Below, piece after piece: positions 48,433 through 57,717 of a DNA stretch of 64,000 nucleotides. Source of the DNA: Novosphingobium mangrovisedimenti (GTDB lineage: Bacteria; Pseudomonadota; Alphaproteobacteria; Sphingomonadales; Sphingomonadaceae); the NCBI RefSeq assembly GCF_025153475.1, contig NZ_JANZXA010000002.1, positions 407,793 to 471,792 on the forward strand, read 5' to 3'. Each line of letters begins with the position of its first letter. Position 1 is the stretch's first letter. Both the position numbers and the translations under genes were made by a program. Under the pieces are notes generated by a model. The model did no database searches. It was not told where the DNA came from and saw only the letters and a program-made list of their open reading frames with translations.

Positions 48433-49318
48433 GGTAGTCGACCTCGCAAATCGGCTTCCACAGAGGCGCTCCGCGCTTTTCGCGCATGGATTCGATGCGC
48501 CTGCCGTCGATGTCGACCACACCATAGTCGCCGGCGACCTCGGCGGTGATGAACGAGCCGCCCGAACGCTTCATGATCTCCGGATCGCTGGCCAGCGCGG
48601 CGATCACCCGGCCGGGATGCTCGACCGAGCTGCCGGTCTGGCCCGCGACCGAATTGGTCATCTTGTCGGACACCTTGGCAAGGTTGTCCTTGGCCTTTTC
48701 GGTGAGCGTCAGGCCCTGCCACAGCGAGACGGTGGCGACGTTGTAGGGTTCGAGTTCGATGGCCATGTCGCGCGCGATGCGGTCGACGATGCACTTGGTC
48801 GCGCTGAAGATGACGCCGTAGGTATAAGTCACCCCAGTATAGCCGCTGATCATCACGATCAGACCGGACTTCTGCCGCGCCATCATCTTCGCCGCATGCC
48901 ACGAGCACACGTAATAGGACCGCGCGCCGACTTCCCACATCTCGAGGTTGGACAGCGGCTTTTCCCAGAACGGCTGCGGCTCCAGCAGGTCTTCGGAAAG
49001 CTGCGTCGCGCTGTTGACGAGAATGTCGAGCCGGCCCTGCTCGCGCTCGATCTGCTCGAACAGTCGCGCGACCGCCTCGTCATCGCCATGGTCGACGGCC
49101 ACCGCGATGCCCTTGCCACCGCTTTTCTTGCCGCGCTCATCGCATTCCGCCGCGGTGCCGCCGACGGTGCCGGGCAGATAGTAATCGCCCTCCTTCACGG
49201 TGCGTCCGGTGACGTAGACCGTCGCGCCCTGCTCCGCGAGTACAAGTGCGATACCCTTGCCGATACCCCGGCTTGCGCCGGTGACCAGCGCGACCTTTCC
49301 TGCCAGCGGCGCGCTCAT
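48422..49318 (-). CDS. SDR family protein with Phe in place of the catalytic Tyr
   Basis: A 298-residue short-chain dehydrogenase-like protein resembling the DHRS1 group. The coenzyme motif VALVTGASRGIGKGIALVLAE is intact and VDHGDDEAVARLFEQI fits the family. The active site reads MISGYTGVTYTYGVIFSATKCIVDR: the Y-x3-K pair is F-x3-K here (FSATK). A nearby Tyr could compensate, or the enzyme may have a changed reaction. It overlaps both flanking SnoaL-like genes. Confidence 0.85.
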   Translation of the reverse strand: MSAPLAGKVALVTGASRGIGKGIALVLAEQGATVYVTGRTVKEGDYYLPGTVGGTAAECDERGKKSGGKGIAVAVDHGDDEAVARLFEQIEREQGRLDILVNSATQLSEDLLEPQPFWEKPLSNLEMWEVGARSYYVCSWHAAKMMARQKSGLIVMISGYTGVTYTYGVIFSATKCIVDRIARDMAIELEPYNVATVSLWQGLTLTEKAKDNLAKVSDKMTNSVAGQTGSSVEHPGRVIAALASDPEIMKRSGGSFITAEVAGDYGVVDIDGRRIESMREKRGAPLWKPICEVDYRGK

Positions 49319-49845
49319 TTCGTTTCTCCTGCAAACCAGCGTTCGCTGTAATCACCCTTGGCGCGGCCCGGGAAATGTTCGGCAGTGAAGGGATAGCCCA
49401 TCACGCCCTTGGACCAGTCAGCCGCATCTCCCCAGTCCTGCTCCCAGTCGTAAAGCATCACGCGGTCGGCAATGCGCCATTCTCCGTCGCGGAAGGCGAA
49501 AGTGTCGAGATAGCGGCCGCCGATGCAGGTATCGCGATCGCCCTCGCCCATGTCGACACGGTGGTACGAGATCACATGCGTCTCGGCCTTGGCGCTGTCG
49601 CCGCCAAGTTCGATACAGGTCTGCCCCAGCACGTGCTGGGTGTCCTTGATCGCATCCGCCCCGGGAACGACCCAGGCGAGGTATGCCTCGAAATCCCCGC
49701 CGTGGACGCCGTAATCGAATGTCGCATCAGGCCACCAGCATGACCGGATCAGATCGGCACTGCGCCGGTCTTCGCCGCGCGCCAGGCGGGCGACGCAATC
49801 GCGTATCGCCTCGCGGTCCAGCAAGGCCTTCATTGCACCTTCCAT
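49315..49845 (-). CDS. SnoaL-like (NTF2 fold) protein
   Basis: A 176-residue SnoaL_4-type protein starting MEGAMKALLDREAIRDCVARLARG with FDYGVHGGDFEAYLAWV, then TCIELGGDSAKAETHVISY. It is related in layout to the product at 47878 but clearly diverged, so the unit encodes two different NTF2-fold proteins around one SDR. AGGAG precedes the ATG at 49845 and the stop overlaps the SDR start (ATGA). The substrate is unknown. Confidence 0.8.
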   Translation of the reverse strand: MEGAMKALLDREAIRDCVARLARGEDRRSADLIRSCWWPDATFDYGVHGGDFEAYLAWVVPGADAIKDTQHVLGQTCIELGGDSAKAETHVISYHRVDMGEGDRDTCIGGRYLDTFAFRDGEWRIADRVMLYDWEQDWGDAADWSKGVMGYPFTAEHFPGRAKGDYSERWFAGETK

Positions 49846-49987
49846 TATCGCTCTCCTGTCCCGTCCGCCCATCGTCGGGGGCACGGCCCTTTCATTCGCA
49901 TATACCCGGACTTGCACGGGTGACTTGATTATTCCGGACAAATCCTGCGCATGATCGTGCCTCAACGGTGATGCGATACAGATGCCT

Positions 49988-50866
49988 TCATCCCCCCTCG
50001 GAAAGGCACCTGCCAAGCGCTTCGCGCGTCAGCTGGGCAACGATGCGGGCAGCGGGGGACGCCGTCCGGCCCGCCAATGTGATAATGCCGATCCCGCTTC
50101 TCATGCTTGCGAATCCTTCCACGTCGAGGACCTTCAGACGCCCCTCGACAAGCTCCTTGCGGACGAACGCGGGCGCGGTGATCCAGGTACAGTCGGTCGC
50201 GGCCACCGTATCGCGCAATACGTGGAAATCGTCGCAGATGAACGCGCCGGCATCGACGGCGCCACCTGTCATCCGGATCGGCCGTGCCACGGGATAGGCC
50301 GCCAGGTCCGCGGGCAATACCTTGTCCTGCCGGGTCAGCGGGTGATCCCCGCGCACGATAGGCGCAAGATCGAGCGAAGCGATCTCCTCGACGACGACGC
50401 CATGCAGCTCCGCGACCTGCCAGCTGTTGCCGATGATCATCTCGACCGTGTCCTCGAACAGATCGGCCACGAGCCTGTCGGGCGACTTGACCACCGTGTT
50501 GATTTCCAGCCCGGGGCTCCTGGCCAGCAGGCTGCTGCCGAGATCGGCCAGCACGAGACCGGCCAGCAATGGCCCTATGCCGAACGAGACCCGCCCCGCC
50601 GCGCCTTCTGCGTAACGGCGCACGTTGCGCGTGAACTCGCTCGACGCGCGGACGAGCGAGCGCGCTTGCTCGATCACGAAGGCGCCGGCCGGCGTGATCG
50701 TGACACCGCCCCGCCCCCGGTCGAACAGCCGCACGCCGTACCGGCTTTCGAAGGCGGCAATGCTGCGGCTGAGCGCGGGCTGCGTGATATTCTGCTGCTC
50801 GGCGGCGCGCGAAAAGCTGAGCGTATCGGCAACGGCGAGGATGTGGCGAAGGCGCGTGGTGTCCAT
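49988..50866 (-). CDS. LysR family transcriptional regulator
   Basis: A 292-residue LysR regulator with the N-terminal helix-turn-helix (FSRAAEQQNITQPALSRSIAAFE) and a substrate-binding domain. The ATG at 50866 is preferred over an upstream GTG (50875). It is divergent from the sulfatase gene and lies just upstream of the SnoaL-SDR-SnoaL unit on the same strand, so it could control either. Confidence 0.92.
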   Translation of the reverse strand: MDTTRLRHILAVADTLSFSRAAEQQNITQPALSRSIAAFESRYGVRLFDRGRGGVTITPAGAFVIEQARSLVRASSEFTRNVRRYAEGAAGRVSFGIGPLLAGLVLADLGSSLLARSPGLEINTVVKSPDRLVADLFEDTVEMIIGNSWQVAELHGVVVEEIASLDLAPIVRGDHPLTRQDKVLPADLAAYPVARPIRMTGGAVDAGAFICDDFHVLRDTVAATDCTWITAPAFVRKELVEGRLKVLDVEGFASMRSGIGIITLAGRTASPAARIVAQLTREALGRCLSEGG

Positions 50867-50882
50867 AGCATGCACCTATAGC

Positions 50883-50900
50883 ATAAAGCCTCCCACTTAT
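50883..50900. promoter_or_regulatory. Possible LysR site between lysR and sulfatase genes
   Basis: ATAAAGCCTCCCACTTAT has ATAA/TTAT ends and lies in the 97-bp divergent gap, flanked by GCATGC and ATGCAT. It is a weak dyad and only a suggestion. Confidence 0.3.
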
Positions 50901-50963
50901 ATGCATTAGACATCACATTTTGCCGTCCTATCCTCCGCGCAAACAGTATCAAGAGGGTAGCCG

Positions 50964-53348
50964 ATGGCACTGCAGAGGTATTCGCGCACGCAGGAGCGTG
51001 CCGGTCGTTCCGGAACAACCGCTTCCACATTCCGGCGGGTGCAGTGCGTCCTGGCCGGGCTTGCCCTGGGAACCTGCATGCCTGCCATGGCCCAAGCCGA
51101 CCGCACCGTCCTGCCCATCCCGCGCGCACCGTTCACCGGCACAATCGCCGACAACGTGCTCGACGCGACGCCCTCTCCCGCCGCCCCGGTGCAGGCGCCG
51201 CAGGGCGCGCCCAACGTGCTGCTGTTCATGTCCGACGATGTCGGCTTCGCCATGTCGAGCGCCTTCGGCGGCCCGGTGCCGACGCCCAATTTCGAGAGAC
51301 TGGCGCGCACCGGCGAGCGCTTCAACCGCTTCCACACAACCGGCATCTGCTCGCCCAGCCGCGCCGCGCTGCTGACCGGGCGCAATCACCATAACGCGGG
51401 CGTAGGCTGGCTGAGCGACCTGTCCTCCGGCTTTCCCGGCTACAATGGCCGCATGCAGCCCGATACCGCCACGATCGCCCAGATCCTGCGGCTCAACGGC
51501 TACAACACCGCGATGTTCGGCAAGCACCACAACGTGCCCGCCGAAGAGCGCAGCGAGGCCGGGCCCTTCGATGCCTGGCCGACAGGCCTCGGCTTCGACT
51601 ACTTCTTCGGCTTTCCCAACGGCGACACCGACCAGTATTCGCCCACGCTCTATCGCGGCATCGCCCGCGTCGATCCCGACGAAGGCAAAGGCAAGATGCT
51701 CGACGAGCGCCTTGCCGACGACCTGATCCGCTGGGTCCACAACCAGAAGGCCGGCGCGCCCGACAAACCCTTCCTCGCCTATCTCGCGCCGGGATCGGCG
51801 CACGCACCGCATCAGGTGCCGCCCGAATGGATCGCGCGCTTCAAGGGCAAGTTCGATCAGGGCTGGGACCAGATGCGCGTCGAGACCTGGCGCCGCCAGC
51901 TCGCCATGGGGATGATTCCCAAGGGCACCAGGCTGACGCCGCGCCCGGCCGAGATCCCGGCCTGGGATACGCTCTCGCCGCGCGAAAAGGTCTTCCACGC
52001 CCGCACCATGGAAGTCGCCGCCGCCCAGCTCGCGTTCCAGGACGCGCAGCTCGGCCGCGTGATCGACGAGTTGCAGCGCATGGGCCAGCTCGACAACACG
52101 CTGGTCGCCGTGGTCATGGGCGATAACGGCGCCAGCGGCGAAGCAGGCCCCGAAGGCACTATCGACGAGCTGCGCGGGATGGACCGCATTCCCGAACGCA
52201 AGGAATGGATACTCGCCAACACCGACAAGCTTGGCGGGCCGGAGACCTACGAGAACTACTCGGTCGGCTGGGCCTGGGCGATGAACACGCCCTTTCGCTG
52301 GGTGAAGCAATATGCCGACATGCTGGGCGGCATTCGCAACGGCATGATCCTGAACTGGGCCGGGCACGTGACCAGGCCGGGATCGATCTGCGGCGAGTTC
52401 TCGCACCTGATCGACATCACCCCGACCATTCTCGACGCCGCCGGCCTGCCGGCGCCGAAGGAAGTACTGGGCACCATGCAAAAGCCGATGGACGGGACAA
52501 GCCTGCTGCCCGCGCTGCAGAGTTGCCAGGCCGACAAGCCGCGCACGCAGTACTTCGAGATCGGCGGCAAGATGGGCCTCTATCACGACGGCTGGTTCCT
52601 CAGCGGCGAAGACGGCCGCACCTCGTGGACCAATGTGCCGCCCGGCGGGCTGAAGCCCGAAATCACCTGGACGCTCTACAACCTCGACAAGGACTTCTCG
52701 CAGTCCACCGACCTCTCGGCCAAGTACCCCGAGCGGCTGGAGGCGATGAAGGCCCTGTTCCACGAAGAGGGCGAGAAGAACAACGTCTTCCCGATCGACC
52801 ACCGCTTCGGCATGGCCCGCGCCATCGCGGTAATGCATCCCAACCCGCGCAAGCACTACGACTTCTGGGGCAAGGACGTCTCGATCCCCGCTGTCGGCGG
52901 ACCGACGCTGATGGCCCGGCCCTTCACGCTCAAGGCCGACCTCGAACTCGACAGCGCGCAGGCATCGGGCGCGGTGGTGGCGCTGGGAAGCTGGTTCGGC
53001 GGCTGGAGCCTCTATCTCGACCAGGGCCACCCGGCCTTCGTCTGGGCGCGGTCGACCGATCCGCAAGAGACCTTCAAGGTCGTGTCGGACAAAGCCCTGC
53101 CGCAAGGCGCGAGCACGCTCACCATGCAGTTCGCGACGCAGAAGCCCGGCGGCCCGGCGCAGATCGTTCTCAGCGCGGGCGGAGAGGAATATGCCCGGCT
53201 CGACGTTTCGGTGAACTACTTCCAGCCGGCCGGCAACGGCGAGACGCTGGACATCGGGCACGACCTCGGCGTTCCGGTCACGCAGTACCGCACGCCGCAT
53301 GGCCGCATCGAAGGGAACATCCCTCACGTCGCCGTCGATTACCCATAA
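50964..53348 (+). CDS. Exported Cys-type arylsulfatase
   Basis: A 794-residue sulfatase. Residues 1-44 look like a signal region with an arginine-containing start, hydrophobic core and AMA-QA cleavage site. Metal aspartates D91/D92 are in LLFMSDDVGF, and the modified cysteine is C129 in ICSPSRAALLTG, the C-x-P-S-R motif recognised by FGE. VVMGDNGASGEAG and a C-terminal beta-rich domain follow. The FGE gene at 22902 can supply the modification. AGAGGG precedes the ATG. The substrate is not readable; alkyl or aryl sulfates are typical. Confidence 0.92.
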   Translation: MALQRYSRTQERAGRSGTTASTFRRVQCVLAGLALGTCMPAMAQADRTVLPIPRAPFTGTIADNVLDATPSPAAPVQAPQGAPNVLLFMSDDVGFAMSSAFGGPVPTPNFERLARTGERFNRFHTTGICSPSRAALLTGRNHHNAGVGWLSDLSSGFPGYNGRMQPDTATIAQILRLNGYNTAMFGKHHNVPAEERSEAGPFDAWPTGLGFDYFFGFPNGDTDQYSPTLYRGIARVDPDEGKGKMLDERLADDLIRWVHNQKAGAPDKPFLAYLAPGSAHAPHQVPPEWIARFKGKFDQGWDQMRVETWRRQLAMGMIPKGTRLTPRPAEIPAWDTLSPREKVFHARTMEVAAAQLAFQDAQLGRVIDELQRMGQLDNTLVAVVMGDNGASGEAGPEGTIDELRGMDRIPERKEWILANTDKLGGPETYENYSVGWAWAMNTPFRWVKQYADMLGGIRNGMILNWAGHVTRPGSICGEFSHLIDITPTILDAAGLPAPKEVLGTMQKPMDGTSLLPALQSCQADKPRTQYFEIGGKMGLYHDGWFLSGEDGRTSWTNVPPGGLKPEITWTLYNLDKDFSQSTDLSAKYPERLEAMKALFHEEGEKNNVFPIDHRFGMARAIAVMHPNPRKHYDFWGKDVSIPAVGGPTLMARPFTLKADLELDSAQASGAVVALGSWFGGWSLYLDQGHPAFVWARSTDPQETFKVVSDKALPQGASTLTMQFATQKPGGPAQIVLSAGGEEYARLDVSVNYFQPAGNGETLDIGHDLGVPVTQYRTPHGRIEGNIPHVAVDYP

Positions 53349-53415
53349 GCGCCTGAACGTGAACAAGTCCTCTCCCCTTCAGAGAGAAAGAGCAAAGACA
53401 AGGCGGTTCCTTAAA

Positions 53416-54249
53416 TCAGCGCGTCAGCCTCTCCGCATGCCAGGCAACGTGCTCGCCCATGAATGTGGAAATGAAGTAGTAGGAGTGGTCGTAACCCTCC
53501 TGCATGCGGATCGTGGCAGGCTGCCCTGCCTTTTCGCAGGCTTCCGACAACAGGTGCGTCCTGAGCTGTTCTTCCAGAAAGCCGTCCGCCATTCCCTGGT
53601 CGACCAGCAGGTCGGGCACACGTGCGCCATCCTCGATCAGCGCGCAGGCATCGTATTCACGCCAGGCGGCCCGATCGGCACCGATATAGCCGGTCAGCGC
53701 CTTGTCGCCCCAGGGGCACGCCAGTGGCGAGACGATCGGCGCGAAAGCGCTGACCGAGCGGAACCGCCCGGCATTGCGTAGCGCGATGGTCAACGCACCG
53801 TGGCCGCCCATCGAATGGCCGGTGATCCCCTGCCGCTCCATGTCGACGGGGAAATGCGCGGCGATCAGCGCGGGAAGCTCCGTCTCGATGTAGGAGCGCA
53901 TGCGGAAATGCTGCGCCCAGGGCTCCTGCGTCGCATCGACATAGAAGCCCGCACCCTTGCCGAAATCGTAGCCCTCGTCGTCGGGCACGTCGTCGCCGCG
54001 CGGGCTGGTGTCCGGCGCCACGAAGATCACGCCATGCTCGGCGCAGGCGGCGCGGAACTCGCCCTTCTCGGTGACGTTGGCATGCGTGCAGGTGAGGCCC
54101 GAAAGATACCACAGCACCGGCAGCTTCGCGCCTTCCGCATGATCGGGCACGAAGACGGAGAACGTCATCTCCGTCCCCGTCTCACTGCTCCGATGCTTGT
54201 AGACGCCCTGAACGCCGCCGTGGCTGCGGTTGGTGGAAACAGTTTCCAT
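53416..54249 (-). CDS. frmB: S-formylglutathione hydrolase
   Basis: A serine esterase of 277 residues that splits S-formylglutathione into formate and glutathione. The nucleophile is in ITGHSMGGHGALTIAL, and WYLSGLTCTHANV plus a late GYDHSYYFISTFM with the catalytic histidine complete the picture. ATG 54249 shares one base with the frmA stop (TGATG), so both are one unit. Confidence 0.95.
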   Translation of the reverse strand: METVSTNRSHGGVQGVYKHRSSETGTEMTFSVFVPDHAEGAKLPVLWYLSGLTCTHANVTEKGEFRAACAEHGVIFVAPDTSPRGDDVPDDEGYDFGKGAGFYVDATQEPWAQHFRMRSYIETELPALIAAHFPVDMERQGITGHSMGGHGALTIALRNAGRFRSVSAFAPIVSPLACPWGDKALTGYIGADRAAWREYDACALIEDGARVPDLLVDQGMADGFLEEQLRTHLLSEACEKAGQPATIRMQEGYDHSYYFISTFMGEHVAWHAERLTR

Positions 54250-55361
54250 CAAAAGACTACGACGCTGCGGATCGACTTGCCCGCGTGCATCAGGTCGAAA
54301 GCGGTGTTGATCTCTTCCAGCCCCATGACGTGGGTGATCATCGGGTCGATCTGGATCTTGCCCTGCATGTACATGTCGACGATCTTGGGCACGTCGGTGC
54401 GGCCCTTGGCCCCGCCGAACGCGGTGCCGCGCCAGTTGCGGCCCGTCACGAGCTGGAACGGACGGGTGGAGATCTCCTTGCCCGCCTCGGCTACGCCGAT
54501 GATGATCGAGGTGCCCCAGCCGCGGTGGCAGGCTTCCAGCGCGGTGCGCATCACTTCGGTATTGCCGGTGGCATCGAAAGTGTAGTCCGCGCCGCCGTCG
54601 GTCATCAGCACGATCTTGGCGACCACGTCCTCGCGGCTCATGCCCTTGGAGTTGAGGAAGTCGGTCATGCCGAACTTGCGGCCCCATTCCTCCCGGTCGG
54701 GGTTGATGTCAACGCCGATGATCTTGTTGGCCCCGGCAAGGCGCGCGCCCTGGATCACGTTGAGGCCGATGCCGCCGAGGCCGAACACAACCACATTGTC
54801 GCCCACCTGCACCTTGGCGGTGTTCACCACCGCGCCCACGCCGGTGGTGACGCCGCAGCCGATGTAGCACGAAGTCTGGAACGGCGCGTCCTCGCGAATC
54901 TTGGCGACGGCGATCTCGGGCAGCACGGTGAAGTTCGAGAAAGTCGAGCAGCCCATGTAGTGGAAGATCGTCTGGCCCTTGTAGCTGAAACGGCTGGTGC
55001 CGTCGGGCATCAGGCCCTGCCCCTGCGTCGCGCGGATCGCGGTGCACAGGTTGGTCTTGCCCGACAGGCACGACTTACACTGGCGGCATTCGGGGGTGTA
55101 GAGCGGGATCACGTGATCGTCGGGCTTCACCGAGGTCACGCCCGGCCCCACCTCGCGCACGATCCCTGCGCCTTCGTGGCCGAGGATCGAGGGGAAGATG
55201 CCTTCGGAATCGAACCCGTCGAGCGTATAGGCATCGGTATGGCAGATGCCGGTCGCCATGATCTCGACCAGCACTTCGCCCTCCTTGGGGCCTTCGAGAT
55301 CGACTTCGACGATCTCCAGCGGCTTCTTGGCTTCGAAGGCTACGGCGGCGCGGGTCTTCAT
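54249..55361 (-). CDS. frmA: S-(hydroxymethyl)glutathione dehydrogenase / class III alcohol dehydrogenase
   Basis: Zinc-dependent dehydrogenase of 370 residues that oxidises the formaldehyde-glutathione adduct. The catalytic zinc site ([28 protein letters not shown]), the structural zinc cysteines ([17 protein letters not shown]) and the NAD motif [15 protein letters not shown] are visible. AGGAG lies before the ATG at 55361. A LysR regulator is divergent across 97 bp with a good dyad between. Confidence 0.95.
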   Translation of the reverse strand: MKTRAAVAFEAKKPLEIVEVDLEGPKEGEVLVEIMATGICHTDAYTLDGFDSEGIFPSILGHEGAGIVREVGPGVTSVKPDDHVIPLYTPECRQCKSCLSGKTNLCTAIRATQGQGLMPDGTSRFSYKGQTIFHYMGCSTFSNFTVLPEIAVAKIREDAPFQTSCYIGCGVTTGVGAVVNTAKVQVGDNVVVFGLGGIGLNVIQGARLAGANKIIGVDINPDREEWGRKFGMTDFLNSKGMSREDVVAKIVLMTDGGADYTFDATGNTEVMRTALEACHRGWGTSIIIGVAEAGKEISTRPFQLVTGRNWRGTAFGGAKGRTDVPKIVDMYMQGKIQIDPMITHVMGLEEINTAFDLMHAGKSIRSVVVF

Positions 55362-55405
55362 GGGGCAACTCCTGTTTATCGCGGCCTGTCTATCGCGGGG
55401 CCGTT

Positions 55406-55432
55406 GTTGTGATAAAGCCGGAAAATCGCAAC
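55406..55432. promoter_or_regulatory. LysR operator candidate between frmA and lysR
   Basis: GTTGTGAT-N11-ATCGCAAC is an inverted repeat matching at 7 of 8 positions per arm, in the middle of the divergent gap. Its size and spacing suit a LysR-type activator site. Confidence 0.55.
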
Positions 55433-55458
55433 TCATTATGTCATGCGAGGGATAATCG

Positions 55459-56352
55459 ATGAGCTCCTGGGACGGGATCGACGAGTTCACCGCCGTCGCC
55501 ACCGCCGGCACCTTTCGCGGCGGGGCTGCGGCACTGGGGGTTTCCACCACCCACATGAGCCGCGCGATCATGCGGCTGGAAGCGCGGCTGCAGGCGCAAC
55601 TGTTCCTCCGCACGACCCGCTCGGTACGGCTGACTGACACCGGCCGGGTGTTCCTCGAACATTGCCAGCGCATGCTGATGGAGCGCGAAGAAGCCTTTGC
55701 GCTCGTCAACGAGAAAGGCGAGCCGCAAGGCGAGTTGCGCCTGACCTGCTCCACCGCGATGGGCGAACGCTTCATCGCCCCGATCCTGCGCCGCTTCGCC
55801 CGCGCCTATCCCCGGCTGCACGTCAACATCGACCTCACCAACCGCGTGGTCGACCTCGTGGCCGAAGGCTACGACATGGCGGTGCGCACCGGCCACTTGC
55901 CCGATTCCCGCCTGATCGGCACCCGCATCGCCAGCCGCTCGCTGGTGACATGCGCCAGCCCCGCCTATCTCAAGCGGCGAGGCGAGCCGCGCACGCTGGC
56001 CGATCTCGAAGCGCACGACCTGCTCGCGGGCAATGCCGGCACCTGGCATTTCCGGGTGGACGGCAAGGCCCAGTCCTGGCGCCCGCACAGCCGCTGGCGC
56101 TGCAACAGCGGCAGCGCGGTAATGGAAGCCACGCTCGACGACATGGGGGTGTGCCAGCTCCCCGACTTCTACGTGCGGCAGGCACTGGCGGAGGGTACGC
56201 TGATTGCGCTGCTGAGCGACATCCAGCCCGCCGACGAACCGATCTGGGCCGTCTATCCGCAGCGGCGCCACCTGCAGCCGAAGATCTCGGAGCTGGTGAG
56301 CGTGCTACGCAAGGAACTGCCGGGGATGCTGGGGATGGGGGGCAGGGTTTAG
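55459..56352 (+). CDS. LysR family transcriptional regulator
   Basis: A 297-residue LysR regulator with the helix-turn-helix ([23 protein letters not shown]) and the substrate domain of the group that includes toluate/aldehyde-type regulators ([19 protein letters not shown]). It is divergent from frmA and probably controls the formaldehyde detoxification genes. GAGGGA precedes the ATG. Confidence 0.92.
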   Translation: MSSWDGIDEFTAVATAGTFRGGAAALGVSTTHMSRAIMRLEARLQAQLFLRTTRSVRLTDTGRVFLEHCQRMLMEREEAFALVNEKGEPQGELRLTCSTAMGERFIAPILRRFARAYPRLHVNIDLTNRVVDLVAEGYDMAVRTGHLPDSRLIGTRIASRSLVTCASPAYLKRRGEPRTLADLEAHDLLAGNAGTWHFRVDGKAQSWRPHSRWRCNSGSAVMEATLDDMGVCQLPDFYVRQALAEGTLIALLSDIQPADEPIWAVYPQRRHLQPKISELVSVLRKELPGMLGMGGRV

Positions 56353-56495
56353 GGGCGATAGCATCGGCGGCTTTGCGCCCATTACCGTCGTTCGGACGAT
56401 CACAAGCTAATTCCAAACGCAAACGTTCAGATCGTCGATTCCGGTAGACGGAAGCTCGTCCGCTTAAAGCATGAAGTTTCGCCTTCACGCGCCCG

Positions 56496-56509
56496 CTAGG
56501 TGCGCCTAG
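56496..56509. other. Small hairpin just upstream of the SIR2-like gene
   Basis: CTAGG-TGCG-CCTAG ends nine bases before the ATG, where a ribosome-binding site is expected and not clearly seen. It could mask translation start or be a small operator. Confidence 0.35.
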
Positions 56510-56518
56510 TCTCCTCAC

Positions 56519-57583
56519 ATGTTCAGGCAGAAAACGACGATTGTTGTGGGGGCGGGTGCAAGCTGTGAGCTTGGATTGCCTTCGGGCGACGGGCTAAAGG
56601 ATCAGATTGTAAGCTTGCTGGAGCGGACCAATGAGAATGCCTACGGCTTCTCCGACAATACCATGCTGCAGATTATGAGGTCATTTGCTGGCGCAGACGT
56701 CCCTTCACTTCAAAATAACCTGCAACCCTACAAGGCTGCGGCCGATCGGATCCTGCGTGGTCTACCGCTTGCACTGTCAATCGACAATTTCCTGCACTCT
56801 CATCAGGACGATCCTCACCTAGTCGATCTTGGCAAGCTCTGCATCGCAATATGCATACTTCGGGCGGAACGCTCCTCCTATTTATTCCAACGATCAAACA
56901 TGCATGCCCTTTTTTCTGAACGCGATGAGATGCCGCAGGCGTCTACGCGCGGTGAGAAACTGGCAAAGACATGGTATCCGGCTTTTGCTCGGCTGCTTAT
57001 GTCAGGTGTGCAGAGAAACAACATCAAAGAGGCGTTCGAGAACGTCCGCTTTGTCATTTTCAACTATGATCGTTGTCTTGAGCAATTTATCTGGATGGCC
57101 CTTCAAGATTATTTCGACATCGACGGCGAAGAGGCAGCTGAGGTGTTGGAAGACGTTCGATTTAATCACCCATATGGCTCGCTGGGCGTTTTGCCGTGGC
57201 GGGGCCAGAGCGAAGCAAACTTACCGCTGGGGGGCGGCGATGACCTAGACTATTGGAAGATCGGAAAAAGGCTCCAGACATTTACCGAGAGTGTTCGGAG
57301 CCAGGTTGTTCATAATGTAGCTCAAGCCGTCCACAGCGCAGACACGCTCCTCGTTTTGGGGTTCGGCTATCTGGATCAGAATCTGCAACTCTTGCGGCCG
57401 CAGATGAGAGGAAATGCGAAGCGAGCCATTAGTACAGCATACGGCGTGTCAGATGCAGACCAACGCATCTTGAAGCAAGCTTTGCTTACTCTTGGCAATC
57501 AATCCCCGGAAATGACCTATCTGGAGCCCGGATCGTGCAGCGAATTGTTTGACCATTTCCACCTGATGCTCAGTCTATCGTGA
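56519..57583 (+). CDS. SIR2-like domain protein, possible NADase
   Basis: A 354-residue protein of the SIR2-like type. The nucleotide motif VVGAGASCELGLPSG is at residues 9-23, the Asn/Asp motif FNYDR at 181-185 (the TxNxD site of SIR2 enzymes), HPYGSLG with the expected histidine H217 at 217-223, and LVLGFGYLD at 278-286. Base composition is clearly lower in GC than the neighbours and codon use differs, suggesting recent arrival. It stands alone between unrelated genes. Stand-alone SIR2-like proteins often act as NAD-degrading effectors in phage defence; that role here is inferred. Confidence 0.75.
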   Translation: MFRQKTTIVVGAGASCELGLPSGDGLKDQIVSLLERTNENAYGFSDNTMLQIMRSFAGADVPSLQNNLQPYKAAADRILRGLPLALSIDNFLHSHQDDPHLVDLGKLCIAICILRAERSSYLFQRSNMHALFSERDEMPQASTRGEKLAKTWYPAFARLLMSGVQRNNIKEAFENVRFVIFNYDRCLEQFIWMALQDYFDIDGEEAAEVLEDVRFNHPYGSLGVLPWRGQSEANLPLGGGDDLDYWKIGKRLQTFTESVRSQVVHNVAQAVHSADTLLVLGFGYLDQNLQLLRPQMRGNAKRAISTAYGVSDADQRILKQALLTLGNQSPEMTYLEPGSCSELFDHFHLMLSLS

Positions 57584-57717
57584 GTGGTAAGGCAACAGCC
57601 CGATCTAAATTGATCGCGCAAATGCTAGTTGCTCGGCCACATAAATTCGACAAATCGTCCAACCAATCCTGCCGGTCTGCAACCGGCCCGTTCCAGCCAT
57701 TTCCATCTGCCCGTCAC

